Below, piece by piece: positions 48,701 to 55,556 of a stretch of DNA of 64,000 nt (position 1 is its first letter; the number at the start of each line of letters is the position of its first letter). The notes under the pieces were generated by a model. That model had not been told where the DNA came from and did no database searches. It worked only from the letters and a program-made list of their open reading frames with translations. This DNA is from Agapetus fuscipes (taxonomy: Eukaryota; Arthropoda; Insecta; Trichoptera; Glossosomatidae). The position numbers were made by a program, and so were the translations under genes. The DNA lies in NCBI GenBank assembly GCA_951799405.1, contig OX637333.1, forward strand, positions 13,267,960 to 13,331,959. The letters run 5' to 3'.

Positions 48701-51700
48701 TGGCAAAGAACCGATACATTTCATCCACGGTGGTCTCCTTCCAGTCATTAAGACGAGACCCAGCCGTGATGCCACCTTCGGTCTCGCATAGGGACGCTAT
48801 CGTTTCCCATGCATACTTATTTGTTTGACCAACTATTAAGAGCATTATCTGGCGATCCCAAATAGACTTAAATATGTCACTTGGGGAAGTTTCCCCAATA
48901 TTTGGCCCTGATAGTTGCTCATATGTTTCCGCAATGCCACTAAACCTACTAAAATCAGGAGACCAATTAAAAGTGGGGTCCATTGCATCGTTTGCCTCTG
49001 CCTCATCTTCCGACTCTGACCAAATGTCATTCTCTGCATCATCTTCTTCCTCGTCGCTGCCCGAATCGGCTGCGTCATGGTCTCGATTCTAGAAAAAAAA
49101 ATCACAGTTAAAACATTCATTTCATGTACACACGTAAGGACAGCTTTATTTATAACTAACTAACCCCAACAGAGCGGGCGGCCTCCTCCTCCATCCAATC
49201 GAAGACCAACTCCGGATCTGACTCCTGAACTAGCACAGCCTAAAACAAATAAAAATAAGAGTTTTAGGCTTACACGGCCGGCTGATGATGCTGGAGTGAT
49301 GCTTTCCGGGATCTGTTGCCGTGGTCTGTGGGAGCTGGAGCTTCCGGACGTATCGCCCATTTCTACGATGGGCTTCTTCAGTGTGAAGTATGATGATGAT
49401 CTTGATGAGAACTGTTATGTCAGTGTGTGTACACTGAGGGCTTATATGTCTACCATCTTGCTTCTACAGCGTGTGTGACGACAAAATACTTCACGCTGAA
49501 GAAGCCCATCGTAGAAATGGGCGAAATGTCCAGAAGCTCCAGCTCCCACAGACCACGGCAACAGATTCCGAAAAGCATCACTCCCGCAACAAATAAAAAT
49601 GAATTTTGGGCCCATGAAATTAAAAAGTAGTCTAATCAGACCTTAAGAATGCTACAAAGCACATAAAACTTTTTTAAATATACAATTTGAATAACTTATC
49701 TGTACAATTGCAAAAAGTGTTGAAATGAAAAGTTGAAACATGTGTTATTCTTTGTTTTTATAAGGTAATTTGTTGAGCTTGAATATTGTAAAAAATAAGT
49801 TGATTAACATGTAAGTACCAAATTTGTGAAGGATATTGTTGCTCCAGGTATTTATCCAAAAAATCTCAAGGAAATACCTGTGTTCTGAACTTTTATTACA
49901 AAATTGCCGGGGCTAGATGGGTTAAATGTTCATATATATTTGCCAATTAGATTGAAGATAAATAAACATAGATTCCAGATTTGAAACTATCAATGGAATT
50001 AAATTTTTACCTGCATAGCTCCAGAACTCGTTCGAATCGACCTTATGGGTATACCCACAGGTATCATCTGCAGGGTTCCTTGAGATGAGCACGCCACAGG
50101 GTAAGCCATTTCCATAGCAGAGTTGTTTGAATCCATCTACAAAAAAACAATAAAACGTTTAATATATTTTGAAGAGTTTTATTTTTTTATTTTAACATAC
50201 TAGTTTAAATTGTTTTCTTTGCAAAAAATAAGTAACGTCCGTAAAATTGTTGATTTTTTAAAATAATAAGGGATGCGGCCATGTTTTTTTTTGCGCAGTC
50301 GTGTTTAATTAAATTAAAATTTCTTAACTACCATATCTTCACTTTGGGGCCGTCCATAAATTACGTCATCGATTTTTGCCGATTTTTGACCCCCTTCCCC
50401 TACAATCATCCTAAAGTCATTATCTAATGACCCCTTCCCCCTCTTGCTGTAATAATGGATGAGCTTAATAATTAATAATGTTATATATCTTACATAATAC
50501 TATGTATATTTTGTAGAAATTGGTATTTACAAGAACGACATCACTTTTGGTACTCGTTCGTCATTTGCCATCATCCGCAGACCAGACTCCCCCCCCCCTT
50601 GATTCAAATGACGTAATATATGGACGGCCCCTTTGTATTATTTCCATTGTCAGTTTATTACATTTATCAAAACTGTTGCTGGGATGGTCCAGGGATAAGA
50701 GATTGGCACTCGCATTAGCATTATTGACACTAGCGCCGATTCGAACCCCGCCTGAGTCATGCCCCATCGTTCACAAAGCAATTTTTTATAACAACATAAA
50801 GACAGTCTTCGGATTGCAAGTGAAAAAATGAGAAATAATAAAAACAACACCATTTAAGAGAGTCAGAACAGACCTAGTATTAACAAAGTAAATACGAAAT
50901 TCTCGCTGAAACAACTTAATTCCAACCTCTTTGGAAAAGTGAATAAAAAGAAAAATAGTTTTAAAAAAACCCGAAAAGACTTAGTCTGTACAAATTTCAC
51001 GCCGTGAGTTAAACTTTCTTTTTGCTTCTCTAAAGTGCAGGTGAAAAGCTAATTATTGAATATAATTCAAAATTTAAATTAATATATATAAAAATAAAAA
51101 ATATTAAAAATAAAAATATTTGAACTATTCAATAACTATTAAAAAAAAAAATACTTATTATTATAAATATTAACATAAAAAAAAAACTTGTAAAAAAACC
51201 GAAACATTAAAAACAATATAATTTAAGTCTGGACAGACCTAGTACTTATAAATATATACGAAATTCAAGCCAAAACATAACATAATTTCAGTCTCTTTGG
51301 AAAAAAGTGAAGAAAAGGAAAAATAGTAAAAACAAAACAATTTAAGAAAGACCTAGACTGTACAAATTTCACGCCGAAATAAAACTTACTTTTAGTTTCT
51401 CTAGATTGCAATGAAAAAAAAGAAAAAACAACAAACAAACAACACAATTTTAGAAAGTCTACATTGTGCACACTGTGTCATATTTTACCACTTGATTAAT
51501 TTATAAATACTTCAGAACACAATTTATCACTTGTTTTTATTCAAATATTTGAAGGAAGTGCGTTTTGGCATACAAGGCTCAAAATGTTTTGTAACAGCCT
51601 GTACCTAAACCCCTGTGCCGGAAACGCCGATCGGCGCACTCTGACTGCTACCTACAAGTTTCGACATGAATTTAGAAAATATTACTTTAGCTTGCTTCTA

Positions 51701-53442
51701 TTGTTGTATTTTAACGAAATGCTTGCAAAATTATCTTCAAAAGTGTGTATAAAACATAGTCATAGTAAAAAAAGAATAGGAAGAAATAAATTATTCAAAA
51801 GTACCGTTGCACTGGCTAACAGTCAGTATCAAAGTTTATGCCGATTTATCAGATGATTTTACTAACTTATTCGTAATATTTTTATTCAATGCTATTAGGA
51901 TAATGATCTAAATATAGAAAATATACACTTTACTTACGTTTTTTCAAATGATGTATTTGTAATCCGTAAACTTTGAGTTCCAATGCACTTCCACTCACGG
52001 CGAAAACTTTCGAACTTATGAATATTTTTCACAAGCCCTTCATAACCGAAATGAATGCTGTGATTTGATTAGTTGATGGCTTCACCCAATAGGAACATGT
52101 TGAGCGATTTTCAGTCTTATTGCTACACAAAAACTAAAGAAAATAAATAAAAATCGCCATGCGGCCTTGGACCGCCTATCGGCGTTCCGGCACTGAACGG
52201 CAATGACGCCGATAGGCGTTCCGGCATCTGACTCGTTAAGATCGTTTTTTTTATAATTAATTATTAGTTTGTAAAATATAGGATGGACTAGCACTGTGTG
52301 AACTGTCAAACTCTAAAAAACACAAAGATGATTAATTTTGTGAGCGAAAGCGTGAGGGGAAGGCTGAGGAAAGAATGAATAGACCAAATAGGTGAGATTG
52401 CATCTGCGGAGGTACCAGACACACCCCTAGTGGAATGGCGGGAGTATATAGTACAGTACAGCGCTGTTTTTATGTGAATCACACCTCAAGAGCCCTCTGC
52501 AAGCTTGGGCGACGCTACAGAAAGCACCAATTACACAATTAAGACGGCAGTTGGTATCTTGAGTTGCTCAGCTGCAGCACACTAAGCTTAGAGACATAGT
52601 AATGAAATCCATGACATTTGCTTGTAGGCAGGCATGGAGTTCAGCCTCACGTACTTTGATGATCCGGGGGTCTCCTTCCCTCCTGCCCTGCAGGCCTGGG
52701 TGGCTGGACAGGCCTGCCCTGACTTCCTCATGAGAATGAGGAGTGCTGCCAACAACTATAAGAAGGTAACACATCTGACGTAGAGTTCTCATCCTTTAAC
52801 CACCAGTCCACCAGTATCCATTGTACAAATATTCTATTTTAAACCTTTCACTTCTGAGAATTTTCTCACCATATAAATGCATCCACTAGTACTTTTTTCA
52901 CTTCATTGTTTCTGTTGATTGATTTTGTATCTGTGGGGAGTCTTCTGGGATCATTTGCTGTGGGCTATTGGAGCTGAAGCTTCCATTTTTACGTCTGCCT
53001 GTCTGTCTCTCTGTACACAATTTTTGCCATTTATAATAGGAGACTATCTGTTCACTGAATCTTTTGGAGCTCCCTTGGAGTGACGATGACACAAATTGAC
53101 AAAAAAGGAAAAAAATCGACTGATTCCATCTTCATCTGCAGTGCCCTTGCAGTGATTTACATTCCTTGCAGGGAGACATTGAGTGATAGAGGCGATGTTC
53201 TGTATGAGCATGGTTGAGACTATTCATAGTGGAATTAAAACTTAACTTGCAAATTCTCTTTTGCGGTAATCTCTAGTTTTTTTCCTTTGTTTTTTTTTCA
53301 GAAAAAGCAGGAAGCTCAAGCGGAGAAGAAAAATATTGGATTGAAGCATATTGAAGGTTCGATTCTAACCAAGGTTTGTCCTCCAAGTAATCCAATTTTC
53401 TTCATTCTGTTATATGTTTCTGGTTCTTTTTCGTTGTCTTGA
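36541..53442 (+). CDS. STARD7: STARD7-like START-domain lipid transfer protein, 7 exons seen
   Basis: Exons 36541-36757, 38385-38503, 39522-39804, 40579-40707, 44358-44498, 52628-52765 and 53302-53373 (or to the TGA at 53440) chain in phase with GT/AG junctions, about 333-360 residues. The START domain runs from IIWRRDEGEGLYAYKVYG through DYVYVRRYAYM and TYFDDPGVSFP to CPDFLMRMRSAA, in the order and with the motifs of STARD7, which moves phosphatidylcholine to mitochondria. The Arg-rich start without acidic residues fits a mitochondrial presequence. Odd points: a 25-residue polar insert after RRYAYM, and a CxxC/CxC pair before the START domain. The true first exon is not seen: the frame is open back to the acceptor at 36540. 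The piggyBac gene lies antisense in the fifth intron. Confidence 0.92.
36838..36991 (+). repeat. 26-bp minisatellite in STARD7 intron
   Basis: Six nearly perfect copies of ACAGGTTACCCTAGCTACAG + TGCACA, 80 bp after the donor. Confidence 0.95.
37081..37359 (-). mobile_element. SINE family A copy
   Basis: ACACCTCAAGAGCCCTCTGG at the 3' side, head with GTTAACCAGG...AGACTGGTCT at the 5' side; moderately decayed. Confidence 0.75.
37360..37614 (-). mobile_element. Unit C copy
   Basis: (CTAAT)n tail, CTAAGCTGCAAAGATATTTA, through GGGTGGTCAGCCGCATAACA to the 5' edge. Abuts the SINE A head. Confidence 0.85.
37659..37893 (+). mobile_element. Unit C copy, shortened 5' region
   Basis: TTCCTTGACTTACTGGTTGA then a small deletion that removes GTATGAGGCTGACC partly; tail GCTTGGATTATAG. 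Confidence 0.8.
38140..38350 (+). pseudogene. LINE polymerase C-terminus with (ATC)n tail
   Basis: NFADRSFAVAWPVAWNNLPV, FRKGLKTLFFSRSHGALE, stop TAA at 38304-38306, then a short 3' UTR and (ATC)n to 38350, 35 bp before a STARD7 exon. Same family type as the remnants at 163 and 717. Confidence 0.75.
38385..38503 (+). CDS. STARD7: STARD7 exon with CxxC...CxC
   Basis: 119 bases between TTTTTTTTCAG and GTAAAA, phase 0 to a two-base overhang (GG). Encodes NLTKEMTVIDNLKSSTLTC, NGCRKRLIIDN and VPDQLYCG; with the next exon this gives Cys-x2-Cys-x17-Cys-x-Cys, a possible zinc-binding pair. I do not know a counterpart in vertebrate STARD7. Confidence 0.85.
38648..38880 (-). mobile_element. SINE family A, truncated head
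   Basis: CATCTCAAGAGCCCTTTGCA to TGCTCCGCCGGGAATCTAAC (box B region, minus); box A part missing. 38881-39240 shows nothing else. Confidence 0.75.
39240..39415 (+). mobile_element. MITE, family H copy 3
   Basis: TGATGCATTCTGCCCGGTTT, GTAATCCATAAACAATCTGG and GTCTGAAAAGTCCCTAAGG align with family H at 6905-7095. Confidence 0.65.
39522..39804 (+). CDS. STARD7: STARD7 exon, START domain N-terminal half
   Basis: 283 bases between TTTTATTGCAG and GTAGTT; one base completes the Gly codon, ends phase 0. Encodes GWQPYLEKPDIIIWRRDEG, YAYKVYGKYPEISAEDFLAM, HVDTEYWRSWDSTAIQVELL. LDTEYRKKWD-like is the START signature seen in STARD7 and PCTP. Confidence 0.95.
40085..40363 (-). mobile_element. SINE family A copy
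   Basis: ACACCTCAAGAACCTTCTGT at the 3' side, CCGCTGGGAATCAAATCCAC (box B) and GTTAACCACTAGACTGCAGA (box A) at the 5' side on the minus strand. Confidence 0.8.
40579..40707 (+). CDS. STARD7: STARD7 exon with polar insert
   Basis: Forty-three codons between TGTTTTCAG and GTTTAA, phase 0. RFFANRDYVYVRRYAYM is the conserved START strand; the remaining PESDTTPQQNGRHNGSDRDK and ERGQM form a charged loop absent from vertebrate STARD7. Confidence 0.93.
40753..40892 (+). mobile_element. SINE family A, 5' half
   Basis: TAGTCCGTAGTCTAGTGGTT and GGGTTTGAATCCTGTTGGAT; stops where the next copy begins. Confidence 0.75.
40893..41134 (+). mobile_element. SINE family A, best-preserved tRNA-like head
   Basis: TTGACCGGTCCGTAGCTCAG, GTGGTAACACTGCGGACTCT and GGTTCGATTCCCGGCGGAGC carry consensus box A and box B, so the head is tRNA-derived. 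No 5S part upstream. Truncated in the body at AAGCTCG. Confidence 0.85.
41139..41398 (+). mobile_element. SINE family B copy
   Basis: GGTCGATAGCTCAATTGGTA, CAAGGGTTCGATCTCAAAGG with a deletion after box B, then the B body to GTGTAGCTTAGTTGCG. Confidence 0.85.
41399..41570 (+). mobile_element. SINE family A, 3' half with (TTA)n tail
   Basis: TTTACCAAAGACCGGTCACT through CTCACCAAATAAATCATCCT and (ATT)n. Nearly identical to the 3' half at 53635-53790. Confidence 0.85.
41571..41973 (+). mobile_element. LINE 3' UTR plus unit C
   Basis: Begins AGTGGCGGCTAATCTGCAAT, the last codons of the LINE frame seen at 11912-12391, then the same 3' UTR and a unit C (41719-41973) with a (ATTATAG)n tail. Confidence 0.88.
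42091..43053 (+). mobile_element. Repeat D copy 2
   Basis: Opposite orientation to 31735-32720. Palindrome region at 42160-42190, diverged unit C at 42570-42796, hairpin at 42920-43050. Together the two copies form a 1-kb inverted repeat about 9.4 kb apart around the first STARD7 exons. Confidence 0.8.
43292..43611 (-). mobile_element. SINE family B, full copy
   Basis: Minus strand: CGGTCGATAGCTCAGGTGGT, AGAGTGCTTGCATTCCATGC, GGGTTCGAATCCCACCGAGG, body, and a 3' end next to a run of T at 43270-43291 (A-tail on the minus strand). Confidence 0.88.
43730..44120 (-). repeat. GC-rich dispersed-type sequence, unassigned
   Basis: A GC-rich island with partly open minus frames (81 and 120 codons) unlike the AT-rich intron. 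It could be a LINE or LTR fragment; I recognise no motif. Confidence 0.3.
44160..44300 (+). repeat. Short minisatellite (TGTGATGTTTTGTCA type)
   Basis: About seven degenerate copies of a 16-18 bp unit just before a STARD7 exon. Confidence 0.8.
44358..44498 (+). CDS. STARD7: STARD7 exon, START domain
   Basis: Forty-seven codons between TTTTGTTCAG and GTACTG, phase 0. DGDREGQLLVMVSKSCVHPE, then TSKAYRVTHYWSNLVVKPF: START strands and the loop that in relatives contacts lipid. Confidence 0.95.
44499..45784. other. STARD7 intron, no recognisable feature
   Basis: AT-rich. TTAACCCCTCGG at 44668 resembles a piggyBac-type TTAA/CCC end, but no matching opposite end was established. Confidence 0.4.
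45785..46745 (+). repeat. Satellite G, left block (about 230-bp period)
   Basis: GACAGACCTAGTACTTACAA and AAATTCACGCCGAAACATAA recur at about 45965, 46190 and 46415; each period is made of two related half units (the second with CTTTTAGGTTCTCTAGAGTG). The same family resumes at 50815-51475 beyond the piggyBac region. Confidence 0.85.
46763..47090. repeat. Near-perfect 328-bp palindrome (foldback family F, copy 1)
   Basis: Arms of 164 bp meet at GAATTC (46924-46929) with almost no loop, about 92 percent identical: TTTGTTGACATAACAATCAC mirrored at 47071-47090. Both arms read open (FVDITITFF, PIAPMxIISGWLVAVIFLQD) on outgoing strands. Confidence 0.92.
47427..49088 (-). CDS. piggyBac transposase, main exon (catalytic domain and Cys-rich tail)
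   Basis: 518 codons from Met at 48983, 35 more in frame upstream to the acceptor. DDE_Tnp_1_7 (piggyBac) fold: WKETTVDEMYRFFAILMYM, then Asp183 in LSIDESLLSWKG, Asp266 in CLYMDNFYNS, Asp370 in NKSMGGVDLKDQ, matching the DDD triad of active piggyBac. RRLLNVSIHNSYIVF follows, then a Cys/His-rich end (RRGRCVQCASMKVRT, YKCCECKVFLCVGHC) that in the family binds the transposon ends. No stop or frameshift. Enzymes of this family cut and paste at TTAA. Confidence 0.95.
   Translation of the reverse strand, partial: NRDHDAADSGSDEEEDDAENDIWSESEDEAEANDAMDPTFNWSPDFSRFSGIAETYEQLSGPNIGETSPSDIFKSIWDRQIMLLIVGQTNKYAWETIASLCETEGGITAGSRLNDWKETTVDEMYRFFAILMYMSFCYRGMLKEYWDTGVMGMPCFRKLMSKNRFFLILRFLHFVDNDKLTDSVRGYERIFFKIAPIVEHCNRRFAEIYVPRRALSIDESLLSWKGRLSWIQCIRTKAARFGIKSYELCEAASGYLIKFMIYAGKNEYLAPNIHGFCNATSKVVLKLSEGYLGKGHCLYMDNFYNSVGLARFLKRNRTDVVGTLNRRRVETPTSIKEINDRRMPRGHVVAEHCGDVTVLAWKDVKLVSMISTFHKNDMAPGRRAGVYCDKPVAVHDYNKSMGGVDLKDQIISMYLLERKRGIKWYVKVFRRLLNVSIHNSYIVFRCNDASLTHREFRYALAEALSLQGEHAQRIRPNASSSNLAGRYVGRYHYPYHASDVDGSAMQTGRRRRGRCVQCASMKVRTDTIYKCCECKVFLCVGHCWMDYHTPPSQ
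47427..50136 (-). CDS. piggyBac-type transposase gene with three exons, antisense in STARD7 intron
   Basis: Exons 50136-50011, 49239-49165 and 49088-47427 join in phase 0 with consensus junctions (TTTTGTAG|ATG; CAG|GTAAAA; TTGTTTTAG|GCT; GGG|GTTAGT; TTTTTCTAG|AAT) to give about 621 residues. The N-terminus (WMEEEAARSVG, then DSGSDEEEDDAENDIW) is acidic as in many piggyBac proteins; the core and Cys-rich end are in exon 3. DDD triad complete. Introns are unusual for a piggyBac element but common in captured (PGBD-like) genes. The first exon lies outside the nearest GGGTTAA (49917-49923), so it might be host sequence. Element ends were not proven. Could still be a plain transposase with chance splice sites. 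Confidence 0.7.
49165..49239 (-). CDS. Small upstream exon of the piggyBac gene (predicted)
   Basis: Twenty-five codons, phase 0 both sides: AVLVQESDPELVFDWMEEEA. Acidic, in keeping with piggyBac N-termini. Rests on splice signals and frame only. Confidence 0.55.
49293..49584. repeat. Foldback family F, copy 2 (99-bp arms, 94-bp loop)
   Basis: GGAGTGATGCTTTCCGGGAT at 49293 is mirrored by the end at 49584; the arm holds CGCCCATTTCTACGATGGGC, akin to CGCCCATTGCTCCGATGGAC in copy 1. Lies in the intron between piggyBac exons 1 and 2. Confidence 0.9.
50011..50136 (-). CDS. First exon of the piggyBac gene (predicted)
   Basis: Forty-two codons from ATG right after TTTTTTTGTAG to CAG|GTAAAA. MDSNNSAMEMAYPVACSSQG, TLQMIPVGIPIRSIRTSSG. 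The ATG at the acceptor edge suggests a 5' noncoding exon further upstream. No family recognised; it could belong to another antisense transcript. Confidence 0.5.
50346..50631 (+). mobile_element. MITE, family E copy 2
   Basis: GGGGCCGTCCATAAATTACG at the left, ACGTAATATATGGACGGCCC at the right, TTT on both sides. Confidence 0.88.
50675..50770 (+). mobile_element. tRNA-like SINE head fragment
   Basis: TGGTCCAGGGATAAGAGATT (box A-like) and GATTCGAACCCCGCCTGAGT (box B-like) 55 bp apart. A related head may be at 53838-53920. Not a cloverleaf I would call a tRNA gene. Confidence 0.4.
50815..51475 (+). repeat. Satellite G, right block
   Basis: Same family and orientation as 45785-46745 (CAGACCTAGTATTAACAAAG, GACTTAGTCTGTACAAATTT). 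The 4-kb piggyBac/foldback/MITE segment sits between the two blocks. Confidence 0.8.
51616..52226. repeat. Segment bounded by inverted TGCCGGAACGCC motifs
   Basis: TGCCGGAAACGCCGATCGGC at 51616 is mirrored by CGCCTATCGGCGTTCCGGCA at 52173-52192 and again by CGCCGATAGGCGTTCCGGCA at 52207-52226. Possibly the ends of a nonautonomous DNA element; the outer limits are not clear. 51476-51615 and 52227-52454 show nothing else except a SINE-free AT-rich sequence. Confidence 0.45.
52455..52550 (-). mobile_element. SINE family A, 3' fragment
   Basis: CAGCGCTGTTTTTATGTGAA and ACACCTCAAGAGCCCTCTGC on the minus strand; about 75 bp before a STARD7 acceptor. Confidence 0.75.
52628..52765 (+). CDS. STARD7: STARD7 exon, START domain C-terminal part
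   Basis: Forty-six codons between GCTTGTAG and GTAACA, phase 0. AGMEFSLTYFDDPGVSFPPA, LQAWVAGQACPDFLMRMRSA: the end of the START fold with its C-terminal helix. A second AG three bases on (GGCAG) would shift the frame. Confidence 0.94.
52920..53010 (-). repeat. Fragment related to foldback family F arm
   Basis: Minus-strand frame GSFSSNSPQQMIPEDSP resembles GSSSSHRPRQQIPESITP from the arm of foldback copy 2; nucleotide similarity is visible (CTTCTGGGATCATTTGCTGT). Confidence 0.4.
53302..53442 (+). CDS. STARD7: STARD7 last visible exon
   Basis: After TTTTTTTTCAG it encodes KKQEAQAEKKNIGLKHIEGS, ILTK. A consensus-like donor AAG|GTTTGT follows at 53374; if unused, the frame ends at TGA 53440-53442, which overlaps a polyadenylation signal AATAAA (53442-53447). 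The read-through residues are hydrophobic and unlike STARD7, so splicing to a further exon is somewhat more likely. Confidence 0.75.
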   Translation, partial: KKQEAQAEKKNIGLKHIEGSILTKVCPPSNPIFFILLYVSGSFSLS

Positions 53443-53491
53443 ATAAAAAGAACTTGTGATTTTTATTTATTTTTACAATTTCTGTCAACTT

Positions 53492-53795
53492 GGACCGGCC
53501 CGTAGTCCGTAGTGGCAACACTTCGGCCTCGTAAATGGAAGGTTATGGATTCGGATCCCGGCGGAGCACAAAATATACCATTTATATTTCAAATGTGCTC
53601 TTCGCTGGGTTGAAAAATTCATAAACCTTTACCAAAGACCGGTCACTGAAAGGTCCATCCAACCTTACAACAACTGGGTCTTGCTTGAGAATTGGCGCTT
53701 TCTACAGCGACGACCAAGCTCGCAGAGGGCTCTTGAGGTGTGATACACACAAAAACAGCGCTCACCAAATAAATCATCCTAATATTATTTATGAA
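53492..53795 (+). mobile_element. SINE family A, complete tRNA-like copy
   Basis: CTTGGACCGGCCCGTAGTCC, CGTAGTGGCAACACTTCGG, GGATTCGGATCCCGGCGGAG, body, and 3' end AATCATCCTAATATTATT. Closest to the body of the chimeric copy at 22.3-22.6 kb, but without a 5S part. Confidence 0.88.
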
Positions 53796-53971
53796 CTAGA
53801 ATACAACCTTCCTTTCTTCAGTAGAAGTATCGTCACTGGTATGGTCGAGTGGATAAGGCGCTGGCACTGGGATTTGTGTTATTTAAAACAAGTGCAACTT
53901 TGAACCGCACCTGCGCTGTGTCCTATCGATTTATAGCATTGACCCTGGTTCAACAGATGTCATTGGGTCTA

Positions 53972-54445
53972 TAATCTATAATCTAAGTTGCAAGGATATA
54001 TTCATTCAAAGCTCTCAGATGTATGCCCACAAACAAACACGTGTAGTTCGCGCTTACAAATGCTGATTGTGCACTTACAAATAAAATCCAAACCTCAAAT
54101 GAACATAAGCCCTGCAACTCTTGCCGACATTCCCTGAAACAGGGGTGACATTGGCAAAGTGAACCATTTTTTACAGTATGGGTGGTCAACCTCATACCAA
54201 CCTTTAAGTCAAGGAATATGAGTAATAAATAACATTTAAGTATAAAAAAACAACAAAACCTTAAAAATAAATCTGTACAAAAAAAGTCAAAAATTTATCA
54301 TAATAAATTTTTGAAAACAAAAAATGTAGCAAACTAATAAACCAACATTACAAATCAGCATTGCAGATTAGCCGCCACTTCTTCCTGTCCTTGCATACTT
54401 CTTTCATTTCATCCAGAGTCATAACTTTTTTCATACAAGCTCTCC
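53972..54445 (-). mobile_element. Unit C plus LINE 3' end
   Basis: Minus strand: LINE frame end (AGGAAGAAGTGGCGGCTAAT) from 54445 to about 54350, 3' UTR, then unit C to its (ATAATCT)n tail at 53972. Cut at 54445 by another LINE insertion. Confidence 0.88.
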
Positions 54446-54845
54446 TTTAATAATAATAATAATAAACACAGAATTTATATAGCGCCTTTTATGACAATGT
54501 GTCACTACAAAGGCGCTTGTCCATATGATTGGACGAAGAGGTGAGTCTTGAGACTTCTTTTAAATTGCGTCTCCAAATCCAGTTCCCTCAGTGTGTCAGG
54601 AAAAGCATTCCAGGTCATTGGAGCGGCTGCCTTGAATGCCCTGTCTCCAAAAACAGTGTGGGGTCTTCTTGTTGGGACTTCCAGGCAGCTGCTTCTTGAT
54701 GCAGCTGACCTCAGTGTTTGTCCACGCAAGGTTATAGTTGTTGGAGACACCAGCTCCATCAGGTACCCCAGAGCACTCCCACGTAGTGCTTTAAAAGTGA
54801 GCAGACCAACTTTAAAAATCCTCTCAGGGATTTTCAGCCAATGCA
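54446..54845 (-). pseudogene. LINE polymerase C-terminus with (TTA)n tail
   Basis: Minus frame 54759-54505: TVFGDRAFKAAAPMTWNAFP, LETQFKRSLKTHLFVQS, the usual C-terminal pattern, then 3' UTR and (TTA)n at 54446-54466. A second LINE family, inserted in the first. Confidence 0.8.
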
Positions 54846-55211
54846 GAGCTTGAAGGCAGTGCCGGCGCTAGGGTTGGGCGCGGTCGGGCGACCGCCCAGG
54901 GCGCCAGGTCTGAAGAAGCGCCGCAGGCGCCCCTGTATATTTTTAGTAATTTTGAAGTTTTTGGAGCGTTTAAATTTATTTTTCGTAAACAGTAAAAATT
55001 GAACCTGTAAAATAATTGTTAGATACATTCTTAGAAAACGAAATGAAAACAAAAATTAAAGATTTTATTTTATTTTGTTATTGCTAGGTAGATATATTTC
55101 TTTTTACTTTTTACTTTAAAAAGGTACCTATATATTTATTTCACGACCTTGTTTTTTATTTCGCTTTGATTATGAATGACTGAAATTATTTTAAGGAAGA
55201 TGATTTGAGAA

Positions 55212-55556
55212 ATGGACTATCTAAGAAGTATGATTGGGAAAAAAACGAAGTGACAGGGTGAGGAATGATATTGTAAGAGAAGACTGTGGTGTAAGAGAAA
55301 GTGTGAAATTGAAGATTGAAAGAAGTTTGCTAAGATGGTTCGGGTATATGGAGAGAATGAGTGATGAAAGACTGACGAATAAAGTATATCTTGCAAGAAT
55401 AGATGGATGTCGTGGTAGAGGAAGACCGTGAAAAGTATAGATGGATCGATTTTTTTAAATAGCGAATGAATGGGATTTCCAGAGTCATAATAAAAGGAGG
55501 GCTTGTATGAAAAAGGTTATGACTCTGGATGAAATGAAAGAAGTATGCAAGGCAGC
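55212..55556 (+). pseudogene. LINE polymerase fragment (same family as 11912)
   Basis: MGKKRSDRVRNDIVREDCGV, LLRWFGYMERMSDERLTNKV, then a stop (CCG TGA) replaces the RGRPRK Arg and a small change disrupts the rest; ends within the ORF, so no unit C follows. Confidence 0.8.

Noticed and set aside
47438..49092. Plus-strand frames over the piggyBac exon
   Set aside because: Opposite-strand shadows of the transposase; no motif and no splice support.
44668..49923. Complete piggyBac element bounded by TTAACCC and GGGTTAA
   Set aside because: Beyond TTAA/CCC the two ends do not match as inverted repeats, and the predicted first exon lies outside; left unproven.
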